The notes under the pieces: generated by a model | Databases searched by the model: none | What the model was told of the DNA's origin: nothing | Seen by the model: the letters and a program-made list of their open reading frames with translations, nothing else | Shown: piece after piece, positions 1 through 7,121 of the stretch | Numbering within the stretch: position 1 is the first letter of the stretch | Layout of the letters: every line of letters starts with the position of its first letter | IMG/VR virus record: IMGVR_UViG_3300011253_000289 | Location: 1-24,290 of that record | Strand: one strand, 5' to 3' | Source of the DNA: a virus | DNA: 24,290 nt | Translations under genes and position numbers: made by a program

Positions 1-974
1 ATTTTTTCTTTACGATCTGACTTTTTAGCAATTAGTTCTTTTTCTTTTTGCTTTTCTTCGTCGGACTTTTCATCATCATCGTCAGCATTTTTTGCCATCG
101 CTTTCTTATTATCGTCCTTGTCGTCAACGTCAACATCTTTTTCTGCCTTCGCTTTCTTTTCTACTTCTTTATCATCGACCTCTTCTTCTTTGTCGATTGC
201 TTTAGAAACTGCTTTACGTCTCTTATGTAGATACTCATCTGAATCATCTGTATCTCCATCATTGTCGATGTCTTTGTCTTTACGATTTGCAAACTTCTTC
301 TTTAATGCTTTTGGTTGTACCTTATCCATCTCATCGCCATCGTCAGATACATCATTGGTGTTGTCAGCATTTAATACACCTTTGACTGCATCGAGCAATG
401 ATTGAGTCAGACCATATGTTTTACCTTCTCCGATTGACATTTTCAATTCCTCTTTTGTTAGATCTTTATGAAGAACAGCAAACATGTTGCCATCCATTGC
501 TCGTTTTAATTCTAATACTTTACCGCCAATTTCTTTTGCTTTCTTTTGTGCTTCTGCTTTCGTTGTGAACATGAAAAGTTTTTGTGCCTCGTCAAGGACT
601 GCCTTTTCTAAATCATCTGCTTGACCAGCATGAGCTTTACTTGCACCCTTTAACTTTTTAATTATCTCTTTAACTTTGGGTTCGTCTTTTTTATCTAATG
701 CCTCGTCAAGTTCAACTTCTTCATTTATCCCCTCACTATCATCTTTGCCTAATTTATAACCATAGACAGACTTTAGATAGTCAGTTGCCTTTGTAAGTTT
801 ATTCTGTACCCATTCCTCGACATCACCGTCTTTTGCAACTCTCTCTTCAATACCATCGAGATAGTGTCGCATCTGTTTCACTTGACCCATAATCATAGAT
901 GTTTCTTCAGCACCGCCAGTGTCTTGAGGATCAACCTTTTCGTATAGATTTTTAATTGTGTTTAGTAAATTCAT
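1..974 (-). CDS. Acidic/charged phage protein with EF-hand-like loop (3' end outside window)
   Basis: Open for about 324 codons from ATG at 974, with no stop before the window edge, so the C-terminus is missing. The start follows an AAAGGA ribosome site and lies 11 bp after the preceding stop. Residues 1-75 look like a helical domain (DPQDTGGAEETSMIMG, then EEWVQNKLTKATDYLKSVYGYKLG), which I recall as a common N-terminal block in marine T4-like phage proteins. From about residue 200 the chain is strongly charged. Residues 232-243 form a DxDxDGDxDxxD loop of EF-hand/dockerin type, followed by a Lys/Asp/Glu-rich low-complexity tail. No enzyme signature is seen. Position in the late transcription unit suggests a virion, core or internal protein; that is inference. 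Confidence 0.8.
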   Translation of the reverse strand, partial: MNLLNTIKNLYEKVDPQDTGGAEETSMIMGQVKQMRHYLDGIEERVAKDGDVEEWVQNKLTKATDYLKSVYGYKLGKDDSEGINEEVELDEALDKKDEPKVKEIIKKLKGASKAHAGQADDLEKAVLDEAQKLFMFTTKAEAQKKAKEIGGKVLELKRAMDGNMFAVLHKDLTKEELKMSIGEGKTYGLTQSLLDAVKGVLNADNTNDVSDDGDEMDKVQPKALKKKFANRKDKDIDNDGDTDDSDEYLHKRRKAVSKAIDKEEEVDDKEVEKKAKAEKDVDVDDKDDNKKAMAKNADDDDEKSDEEKQKEKELIAKKSDRKEK

Positions 975-985
975 TTCAGTTTCCT

Positions 986-2989
986 TTAGTTGTCTACTTT
1001 TGCACTAGCACGCCATTGGTAACACGACCAATATCCTGGAGTAGTTTTATCTGTTTTGTTTGCGCAATCATGTCTTGCTCTAAATGACTTTCTTCTTGCT
1101 GGATCATCGCGTTTGATTTCCATATTAGGATCACCAAATGTAACCTTTATGATATTTCCTTTAGCATTCTTCACATACACACCAAACTTCTTTTTATTTC
1201 CACTTGGTAATCTGAATGGATCATTTAGTTTTACCGATCTCCCTTGATATTCTGCCTCAGTAATTACAACATCGCTATAATCACAATCGCAGTCTTCAGC
1301 AACTTGGCCAGGTGTATCTTTTTTGTATTTGTTAGCAAGTTCTGTGCTACCAAACTCACCAGCACCTGATTTGTTCATCATTTCCTTAAACTTTTTCTTC
1401 TTAGAAATAGCGATTGCTGCCTGTTGAGCAGGTGATACTGCCTCTTTCACACAATTAGGAACAACTTTATCACCCTTCTTTTTCATACCCTGTTGATGAT
1501 ATCCATCCCAACAATCTTCACTCTTCGATTTCGATCCTCTAACTTTTGCTGCAAGATCAGCATCTGCTTTGCCCCATGTTCCTTTACCTTTAGTGATAAA
1601 AGAATTAACACGAGCAAAACCCCATTGTTGTTGATTAGCACCTGGACGATGCCCTGTACGCCATGCTGCAAGTCCTCTATCATATACCTTCTTTAATATG
1701 CCGTATGATATACCAGACTTGTCTGCTTTTTTCATTAATGCTGCTTTGGCGTTTTCAGTTATGTCTTCTTGTTCAACTTTCTCACCGAACATCTGATGAT
1801 ATTTTTTAGTATGTTTTGACATTTTAGTTTTAGCAGTGCTATCTCCAGGATGTGACTTTGGATATGCTGAAGGATCACTTGGATCTTTATCAGCACCTTT
1901 TTGGAATGCTCTATCACGAGCAACCTTAGTTGACTTTTTTAGACCAGAGTGATACTTAGCAGGTTGAGTTCCCTCTCGATCTTTTATATCTGAGTCTTGT
2001 CTTGCTTCGTCAAGTAATTCAGTCATGAACTCCTCCGCATCGGATTCGTACAACTCAAACACGAGATCTTCGTTTTCCAACCAATCGTATTCCTCGTTCT
2101 TTGGTCCACTTCTTGCTGCTTTAACTCTTGCCATTTCTGCTTTACGAACTTTAGGCAAAAGTCTTTTCGCTAGTTTATCAATTACACCAGAACGTTTATC
2201 AACCAACTTATCTACAGACATCTTGCCTGAGAATGAGAGTTGTTTGTAATTCTCTCCACGCGAACCAGCAAGTTTCTTTCTTAGTATGTTCTTTGCTGCC
2301 TTTCGCGCTCTCTGTAGTAAACGACTCGCATCGGCAAATCGTTTCTTTCTAATCTTTCGTTTCATCGCAAGTTTCTTAGCAATACGTTTCATCGTTCTTG
2401 CTCGTTTCATGCGCTGTTGTAACGTCATTACTGCTTCGTCTAACTCTTCGGTCTCCATTATATCACGGAGCATATCATATATCTTTTGAGCAGAGGACTG
2501 TAGAGGTTTAGGTAGACCAGACTTGAATGCCTTAAGATCGCCTTCCTTTGCTGCAGCACGCATCTTACTGGCACTCATACCTGATACACCTTCAGCGTCA
2601 GGATCTCTTTGACCAGCAGATTGATATTTAATAGATTCGAAGTTATAATCTTTGCCGTTATACTTGTCTAGCAAAGTTTTGAATTCTTTTATACGATCTG
2701 AACCTACAACTAACACCACGTCGGTGTACTTTTGCGCAGTAAGTTCTTTCATAACATCAATGATAGTTCTTGCTCTAGACTTAGTTACGGTTGAACCAAA
2801 TGCCTTCTTAGCAAGATTAATCTTTGTGTCGTAATCTAAGGGATCTTTTTTATTGTTTTGAGAGTGTGACAAATACACTCTAGCGTCTGCCTTTTGTGCT
2901 TTGGCAACGGACTTGACCTTATCAACGAGTTTTTGATGACCCACAGTTGGTGGGTTCATTCTTCCAAATGTAAATACTATTTTTTTCAT
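986..2989 (-). CDS. Modular protein: N-terminal nucleotidyltransferase plus basic and phage-specific modules
   Basis: 667 aa. Residues 1-175 resemble the HxGH cytidylyltransferase/adenylyltransferase fold: FTFGRMNPPTVGHQKL has TVGH at 15-18 in place of HxGH, VVGSDR lies near 95-99, and SGMSASKMR (136-144) matches the ISxTxxR-type C-terminal motif. Residues 190-300 are very Lys/Arg-rich and helical. Residues about 340-400 (KYHSGLKKSTKVARDR onward) and 425-485 (AAWRTGHRPGANQQQW) are modules I recall from many marine phages, the second resembling DUF5824. A CWDGYHQQGMKKKG...VPNCV motif follows at 493-514. The last ~90 residues form another mobile phage domain (FGDPNMEIKRDDPARRKSF). The role is unknown; a late internal or core protein with NTP-binding ability is a guess. 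The start follows a weak ribosome site. A late promoter lies about 90 bp upstream. Confidence 0.85.
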   Translation of the reverse strand: MKKIVFTFGRMNPPTVGHQKLVDKVKSVAKAQKADARVYLSHSQNNKKDPLDYDTKINLAKKAFGSTVTKSRARTIIDVMKELTAQKYTDVVLVVGSDRIKEFKTLLDKYNGKDYNFESIKYQSAGQRDPDAEGVSGMSASKMRAAAKEGDLKAFKSGLPKPLQSSAQKIYDMLRDIMETEELDEAVMTLQQRMKRARTMKRIAKKLAMKRKIRKKRFADASRLLQRARKAAKNILRKKLAGSRGENYKQLSFSGKMSVDKLVDKRSGVIDKLAKRLLPKVRKAEMARVKAARSGPKNEEYDWLENEDLVFELYESDAEEFMTELLDEARQDSDIKDREGTQPAKYHSGLKKSTKVARDRAFQKGADKDPSDPSAYPKSHPGDSTAKTKMSKHTKKYHQMFGEKVEQEDITENAKAALMKKADKSGISYGILKKVYDRGLAAWRTGHRPGANQQQWGFARVNSFITKGKGTWGKADADLAAKVRGSKSKSEDCWDGYHQQGMKKKGDKVVPNCVKEAVSPAQQAAIAISKKKKFKEMMNKSGAGEFGSTELANKYKKDTPGQVAEDCDCDYSDVVITEAEYQGRSVKLNDPFRLPSGNKKKFGVYVKNAKGNIIKVTFGDPNMEIKRDDPARRKSFRARHDCANKTDKTTPGYWSCYQWRASAKVDN

Positions 2990-3017
2990 ACTAGCATGTT
3001 TTCCGTAGACTTAATGC

Positions 3018-3046
3018 TTGACTAAAACCTAATAAAGCGTTATAAT
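3018..3046 (+). promoter_or_regulatory. Sigma70-like promoter on the opposite strand
   Basis: TTGACT at 3018-3023, exactly 17 bp, then TATAAT at 3041-3046, read on the plus strand. It matches the box sequences and spacing of the minus-strand promoters in this window. Nothing on the plus strand downstream looks like a real gene (only a 16-codon ORF starting near 3096), so a transcript would be antisense to the late genes at 3088-5856. Confidence 0.55.
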
Positions 3047-3076
3047 AGAGTGTCGCTTATAAGGACTAATAACAGT

Positions 3077-3084
3077 TATTTATA
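3077..3084 (-). promoter_or_regulatory. T4-type late promoter
   Basis: Reads TATAAATA on the minus strand, identical to the T4 late promoter core recognised by the gp55-type sigma factor with the sliding clamp. It lies in a noncoding gap, directly after the stop of the 37-codon ORF and about 90 bp before the start of the 667-aa gene. Confidence 0.7.
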
Positions 3085-3087
3085 CTT

Positions 3088-3201
3088 TTAGAAAAATGCA
3101 TGTAATACTGAGTGCAGTAAATGCAATGGTATCAAACATAGCATAATACATATCAACCACATAAATCCATATCCCACATATTCCATCATCACTTCTTTCA
3201 T
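3088..3201 (-). CDS. 37-aa hydrophobic peptide, probable single-pass membrane protein
   Basis: ATG at 3199-3201 overlaps the TGA stop of the preceding gene (ATGA). AAAGGATGGG lies about 8 nt upstream. The product starts MKEVMMEYVGYGFMWLICIM and continues with a Leu/Ile/Cys-rich stretch, giving one transmembrane segment at about residues 10-33. It ends with TAA four bases before the late promoter. I recognise no family. Overlap coupling, ribosome site and hydrophobicity support a real gene, but length alone would not. Confidence 0.55.
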   Translation of the reverse strand: MKEVMMEYVGYGFMWLICIMLCLIPLHLLHSVLHAFF

Positions 3202-4427
3202 TTTTCCCATCCTTTAATCACATCACTTGAGAAGTTCGCTCTTGAGAACTCCATACGATTAACCAACTTCAAAGCACTTCCTTTTCGATCAATACCTACA
3301 TATCCTTCAGGAGCAGTTACTTCAAATCCTTTTGCTGTTCGTAGGAATGTACCTATATTACTTGCTTGGTCTAATTTGTCAACAATTATTTCTTTTGCAA
3401 CTATTATATAGTTCATCATCGTGAAGATGGTTTCTAAATTCTTTTTATTTGAATTAGAAAAGAAACTTAGTATCTCATCACGCTTGTCTGTTTGTTTTGC
3501 TTTGCCTTGTGGCGTCTTCCTTTTTTCTGCTTCTTTTCCATAGAATTCAGTAATGTAATTAACGAGATCCCTGACATGAGCAGAAACATTAGTAATTCGT
3601 TCACCTTTACGCACCTTTGTGTTGTAGTGAGTCTTTACTTTCTGAAGCAGTTCGGGATTGTCAGATATTCCATTAAGTGTTTTAGCATCAAGTTTTCTAA
3701 AAATTTTCCCAGCGTCGGAAAGCAACTTGGTGATTCGTGTAGTCTCTTTCTTTGTAAATGTAGCATTGCCTGATACATCTTGGAACATAGCATCTACAGA
3801 CCAAACATTCTTGCTATTTTTAAATTTAGAAGCAATGTTCTTACCAAATGATGCACTCATGTTCTCAAAAGAGTCGCCTGTATAGGTTGTATGCCAAACA
3901 ATACCAATTTGTGATTGGCGTATAGTTCTACCCAACTCTGATGCGAGTGGGACTGCATACATGATAGTGTTAGGATGGAATGTGACCATCTTCTCACCAT
4001 CAACCGTTTGTTTTTTTAAATCAGATCTAGAGTATAGTAGATCTCCTTGATACACACCTTGAGTGATACCAAGTTCTGGCAAATACTTTAATGTCAGTGA
4101 TAGTTTCTTTGCTAGATCGCCAGAGGTATCTGCCTTAACCTCTGCTTCGGTCTTGTATATTTTAGGATTCTTATTGAAGATACCCTTCTTAGCAACAAAG
4201 AACTTTCCATCTGTTGGGTCAATACCTGCAAAAATAGCAGGTGCACCGTCCCACTTTACGGTGACGTCCACAGCAGAATCACTGCTGCCAGCGAGCATAT
4301 CACGTAAATTTCTGAGGAGATTAATTGCATCTCTTGCTCCTTTCACACCTGCGTTGAGAACAGCGTCCTCTAGGTGTTCCATGTGAGTGTTTTTTTCTTC
4401 AGTTATGTATGTCGAAAACTTTTTCAT
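3198..4427 (-). CDS. Putative ligase/nucleotidyltransferase-like phage protein
   Basis: 409 aa, starting one base after the preceding stop. Four short motifs appear in the order expected of covalent nucleotidyltransferases (ATP-dependent DNA/RNA ligases, capping enzymes): VKWDGAPAIFAG with Lys58 and DG at 60-61 (motif I, KxDG); GVYQGDLLY at 124-132 (motif III-like, Asp in place of the usual Glu); EGYVGI at 374-379 (motif IV-like); and KLVNR at 387-391 (motif V-like). The gap between the motif III-like and IV-like segments is long and holds a charged helical insert (about 295-335), so the assignment is tentative. I recall this as a conserved uncharacterised family in marine T4-like phages (possibly DUF6267). 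An alternative start is Met16. It shares a late unit with its neighbours. Confidence 0.85.
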   Translation of the reverse strand: MKKFSTYITEEKNTHMEHLEDAVLNAGVKGARDAINLLRNLRDMLAGSSDSAVDVTVKWDGAPAIFAGIDPTDGKFFVAKKGIFNKNPKIYKTEAEVKADTSGDLAKKLSLTLKYLPELGITQGVYQGDLLYSRSDLKKQTVDGEKMVTFHPNTIMYAVPLASELGRTIRQSQIGIVWHTTYTGDSFENMSASFGKNIASKFKNSKNVWSVDAMFQDVSGNATFTKKETTRITKLLSDAGKIFRKLDAKTLNGISDNPELLQKVKTHYNTKVRKGERITNVSAHVRDLVNYITEFYGKEAEKRKTPQGKAKQTDKRDEILSFFSNSNKKNLETIFTMMNYIIVAKEIIVDKLDQASNIGTFLRTAKGFEVTAPEGYVGIDRKGSALKLVNRMEFSRANFSSDVIKGWEK

Positions 4428-4428
4428 T

Positions 4429-5856
4429 TTACCAAACCACAGTTGGGTTATTTGCTGTCATTTTAATTCCTAATATTGATTGCACATATTCTAAACTACT
4501 AGCAAGCAATGTCTTTACTTTATTCCATATAAATTTTAACATTTTTACTAATAGCATTTTAACAGCATTGACTCCTTTTTTCAAAGCATTTCCAACATTC
4601 GAAAGTATGCCCTCTTGAAGTAATTCTTCCGAACAAACTTTATATGCTTCGTTTATAATTTCGTCTAGTAATGGAGTTTCAACTTGTTCATTAAATATTC
4701 CTTTTAATGCAGTCCATGATTGTCCACCTGCGCCTGAAGATTTAAATGAAATGTTAAACTTAGTTCTTGCCGCATAAAAGTTTACAAGTTTGTCATTGAT
4801 AGGTTTATATGCACCACGACCGTCTGCACCAAATATCATCATATGCGTAGCAATAGGCAATTTTTCTGAAAATTTACTTCTGCCAGTCATTGCTTCTCTG
4901 CATACTTCTATCTTTGCTTCGGGAGTAGAAAGAATGTCTCGAATAGCATTTGTCATTTCGCTTTGTTTTGTTAGCGATTCTTTGACTAATTTTACAAGTT
5001 TATCTTTTGTGCCAGTTTCTGCCTTTTTCTTCAAACCACCGATTGTTTCGCCTGAAGGCAAATTAATTTTAGTGAAATCTTTTTCTATTTGTTTTGTTAG
5101 TTTACTCCACGCTCGGTCGAGTGCCTTCGTTTTCGTTTCCGGAGAAAGGTTTTCATAAGCGAACGCAAGAGTTGCTAATGTTTCTGCCTTACCACCTGAC
5201 ATAAGTTGAGAACCACCATGCTTTTTCAAACTTATATGTTGTGCTCCAATATACATGTCAGTCTTTGGTGTTTTAGTTGACGCTTGAGCAGGTTTACCAG
5301 TGGTTTGCACAAACCACTTGTCCCATTGTTTATTAAGATTCGCTGTTCCTGCCCCATAGTGTTCCATAGTTCCTTTTGGATTACCAAAAGCGTTTTTAAC
5401 TATCTCTGATCCTACAGGTATGAATCCTTCTAATTTTTCTTTAAGATTAGAAATCCCTGCAGATGACATCGCCTTGTCTTTAGTCATACCTTTTGCCATA
5501 TTATAGGCAATACATATAACCTCTTCCCACTCTGCTCCACTTGGTTCTGATCCTGCGCCACGTCCACTACTTGGCGAAAATCCATTTAATTGTTTATCTA
5601 TTTTAAGAGCAGTGAAAGATTTACCATATGAATCAAGAAACGCTTTGTTCATTTCTGGTGATGGCGAATCATTATCTTTCATATATTTAATGATTTCAGA
5701 AGATGATGAGACTTTAGGAATTTTATTTCCTTTGGTATCTACCAATTCGCCTTTTTGCGCTTTATCTATGAATGTTTTTCTGTTATCCCTTTTGAAGAGA
5801 TCTTTATTACTAGCAGCACCTTCAGTTAGCATTTCCTTAAATGTTTTAATCGTCAT
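4429..5856 (-). CDS. Late phage protein with possible PD-(D/E)XK nuclease core
   Basis: 475 aa, first gene after the late promoter at 5888-5895. After a polar N-terminal ~95 residues comes SGRGAGSEPSGAEWEEVI with acidic residues at 109, 111 and 112. Then TPKTDMYIGAQHISLKKHGG follows, with Asp200 and Lys211/Lys212, and a Gly-rich SQLMSGGKAETLATL helix. Helical Glu, then Asp, then a strand ending in xLKK is the order seen in PD-(D/E)XK nucleases, but I cannot confirm the fold. The last ~60 residues (from about 415) form amphipathic Lys-rich helices. No named family is recognised. Late placement could mean a virion-associated or DNA-processing protein. Confidence 0.82.
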   Translation of the reverse strand: MTIKTFKEMLTEGAASNKDLFKRDNRKTFIDKAQKGELVDTKGNKIPKVSSSSEIIKYMKDNDSPSPEMNKAFLDSYGKSFTALKIDKQLNGFSPSSGRGAGSEPSGAEWEEVICIAYNMAKGMTKDKAMSSAGISNLKEKLEGFIPVGSEIVKNAFGNPKGTMEHYGAGTANLNKQWDKWFVQTTGKPAQASTKTPKTDMYIGAQHISLKKHGGSQLMSGGKAETLATLAFAYENLSPETKTKALDRAWSKLTKQIEKDFTKINLPSGETIGGLKKKAETGTKDKLVKLVKESLTKQSEMTNAIRDILSTPEAKIEVCREAMTGRSKFSEKLPIATHMMIFGADGRGAYKPINDKLVNFYAARTKFNISFKSSGAGGQSWTALKGIFNEQVETPLLDEIINEAYKVCSEELLQEGILSNVGNALKKGVNAVKMLLVKMLKFIWNKVKTLLASSLEYVQSILGIKMTANNPTVVW

Positions 5857-5887
5857 ATCAGATCTCTACAATTATTAGTTTATCAAC

Positions 5888-5895
5888 TATTTATA
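5888..5895 (-). promoter_or_regulatory. T4-type late promoter
   Basis: TATAAATA on the minus strand, placed between the terminator at 5897-5922 and the start of the 475-aa gene 32 bp away. Terminator followed at once by a late promoter is what a switch from the early block to the late block would need. Confidence 0.78.
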
Positions 5896-5896
5896 C

Positions 5897-5922
5897 AAAA
5901 AAATGCCCCAACGAAGTGGGGC
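5897..5922 (-). terminator. Rho-independent terminator
   Basis: On the minus strand GCCCCA pairs with TGGGGC around a CTTCGT loop, followed by ATTTTTTT. It lies 83 bp past the stop of the HExxH gene and closes the small-gene operon. The rest of 5923-6004 holds no gene; it has a short GA repeat near 5989-6002. Confidence 0.85.
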
Positions 5923-6004
5923 GAGGAGGAGATAAGGTGGGGGTCGATAATTTTGCATTACCGTTTTATCACATGACAAATTGATTTTGAGAGAGAGAGA
6001 GTTG

Positions 6005-6634
6005 TCAATGCGCCCCAGAAGTCGTTTCGTTAACCATACATATATTATCGCTTAAATCCTCTCCGAAGTCAAGCTTTTTCTGTCTTGGTTCGGTTTTATC
6101 TTGCGACCATATCTTTTCCCAGTATCCAGTAGGATATTCGTCCAAATATGCCCAGTTGTTATTTCTTTCGTCATCAAAGATTCCTAGATCAGTTGCCCAC
6201 ATCTCAAACATTCCACGTTCCAAACCATTTGCTTCGACTTCCCATGGTTGTTCCCAGTAGGGAGTTTGTTCATGCGGATAATACTTTCCCTTGAACCGAG
6301 TGCACATCTCACCTTTTATAGTTACCTCGCGCATCTCATTCTTAGCATACTGCGAAACATGAACCAGTTCATGACATAGACTTTGTAACAACGGTCTCAA
6401 TCTAAGAGAGTTATCAATGCGAACCGTAAAAAACTTTGGTCTTGCTTCTCCCCAGTCATCTGGTTGCGCATCGCCATATAATCCCTCTTTGTGAAACAAG
6501 TCTTTTCTCATTTCTACAGTAACTTCGAGCAAATTATACATCCGAGTGGAGACTAGTTTCTTCAAGCAAAACTGAGTTATATCATTCACCCATATTCGCT
6601 GATACTTTTTCCCACCTTTAACGATTACATGCAC
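6005..6634 (-). CDS. Putative zinc metallopeptidase-like protein (HExxH)
   Basis: 209 aa with a GTG start (6632-6634), three bases after the preceding stop. The core is LQSLCHELVHVSQYAK with HELVH at 88-92, the zinc-binding and catalytic HExxH motif. About 40 residues on, WEQPWEVEANGLERGM (Glu132/Glu134) could supply the third zinc ligand, as in SprT-like or gluzincin-type folds. The family is not identified. It is last in an operon of small genes and followed by a terminator, so probably early or middle. It could modify host proteins or be a structural relic of a peptidase. The HExxH is clear; activity is inference. Confidence 0.85.
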   Translation of the reverse strand: MHVIVKGGKKYQRIWVNDITQFCLKKLVSTRMYNLLEVTVEMRKDLFHKEGLYGDAQPDDWGEARPKFFTVRIDNSLRLRPLLQSLCHELVHVSQYAKNEMREVTIKGEMCTRFKGKYYPHEQTPYWEQPWEVEANGLERGMFEMWATDLGIFDDERNNNWAYLDEYPTGYWEKIWSQDKTEPRQKKLDFGEDLSDNICMVNETTSGAH

Positions 6635-6637
6635 CGA

Positions 6638-6841
6638 TCAGTCCAAAAGATTGATTGACTCAAGCATATCATTAGCGTGAGCGATCTTTTCCAATTCCTT
6701 CTCAACTGTTTCAGAAAAATCAATATGTTCAGCAACACCTTGTGGACTCGCTAGAAACAAATTGATGTTTGTTTTGGATATTTGGATTTGATTAATATAT
6801 TTTGCTTTTAGATTGTTAATTAATGTTTCTTTCATACTCAT
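6638..6841 (-). CDS. Small conserved phage protein, unknown function
   Basis: 67 aa. I chose ATG at 6839-6841 because AGAGAGG sits 7 nt upstream; a GTG two codons earlier also exists. The protein is mostly helical and polar: LKAKYINQIQISKTNINLF, then SPQGVAEHIDFSETVEKELE. The Gly-Val-Ala-Glu-His segment resembles small proteins I have seen in marine T4-like phages, without a known role. The start is two bases after the stop of the gene before it. Confidence 0.75.
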   Translation of the reverse strand: MSMKETLINNLKAKYINQIQISKTNINLFLASPQGVAEHIDFSETVEKELEKIAHANDMLESINLLD

Positions 6842-6843
6842 TT

Positions 6844-6987
6844 TCACACCTCTCTGTTTTTGTGTTTAGTTTTGCGAGTGTACTTTGTGCGATCCCTTTC
6901 CACTCGTTGTTTATATATTCCCTGACGATCTAATAGTGCCTTTGCGTAAGGATTACGACGCTTCAATCTGTTAACAACGGAGACCAT
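6844..6987 (-). CDS. 47-aa basic phage protein
   Basis: ATG at 6985-6987 overlaps the TAA of the previous small gene (TAATG). The product is strongly basic: MVSVVNRLKRRNPYAKALLD, then QRVERDRTKYTRKTKHKN. I recall short proteins with this NPxAKAL...QRVxxDxTKYxRK pattern from marine T4-like phages. Nucleic-acid or ribosome binding would fit the charge but is only inference. Two bases separate its stop from the next start. Confidence 0.7.
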   Translation of the reverse strand: MVSVVNRLKRRNPYAKALLDRQGIYKQRVERDRTKYTRKTKHKNREV

Positions 6988-7121
6988 TAAAAATTTCTAA
7001 TGAGTGCATTGGCAAACCAAACAGTACATTGAAATCCTGATGACTTAGCATTTTCAATTGCCTGTTCAAGAGTATCAAAATGTTTTGAATATCCAAAGTT
7101 ATAGAAATCAACTTTATACAT
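6987..7121 (-). CDS. 44-aa small phage protein
   Basis: ATG at 7119-7121 overlaps the stop of the ArdC-like gene (TAATG), with GAGGAG 8 nt upstream inside that gene. The product begins MYKVDFYNFGYSKHFDTLEQ and continues AIENAKSSGFQCTVWF, a beta-strand/helix/strand look seen in many tiny phage proteins. No function is recognised. The strong ribosome site and overlaps at both ends make it a likely real gene. Confidence 0.72.
   Translation of the reverse strand: MYKVDFYNFGYSKHFDTLEQAIENAKSSGFQCTVWFANALIRNF

Noticed and set aside
118-405. Plus-strand open frames opposite the charged protein and elsewhere
   Set aside because: Ser/Phe-rich antisense shadows of acidic/Lys-rich minus-strand genes, without ribosome sites or recognisable domains.
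5989-6002. GA dinucleotide run
   Set aside because: Short simple repeat in a noncoding gap; no partner repeats or function apparent.
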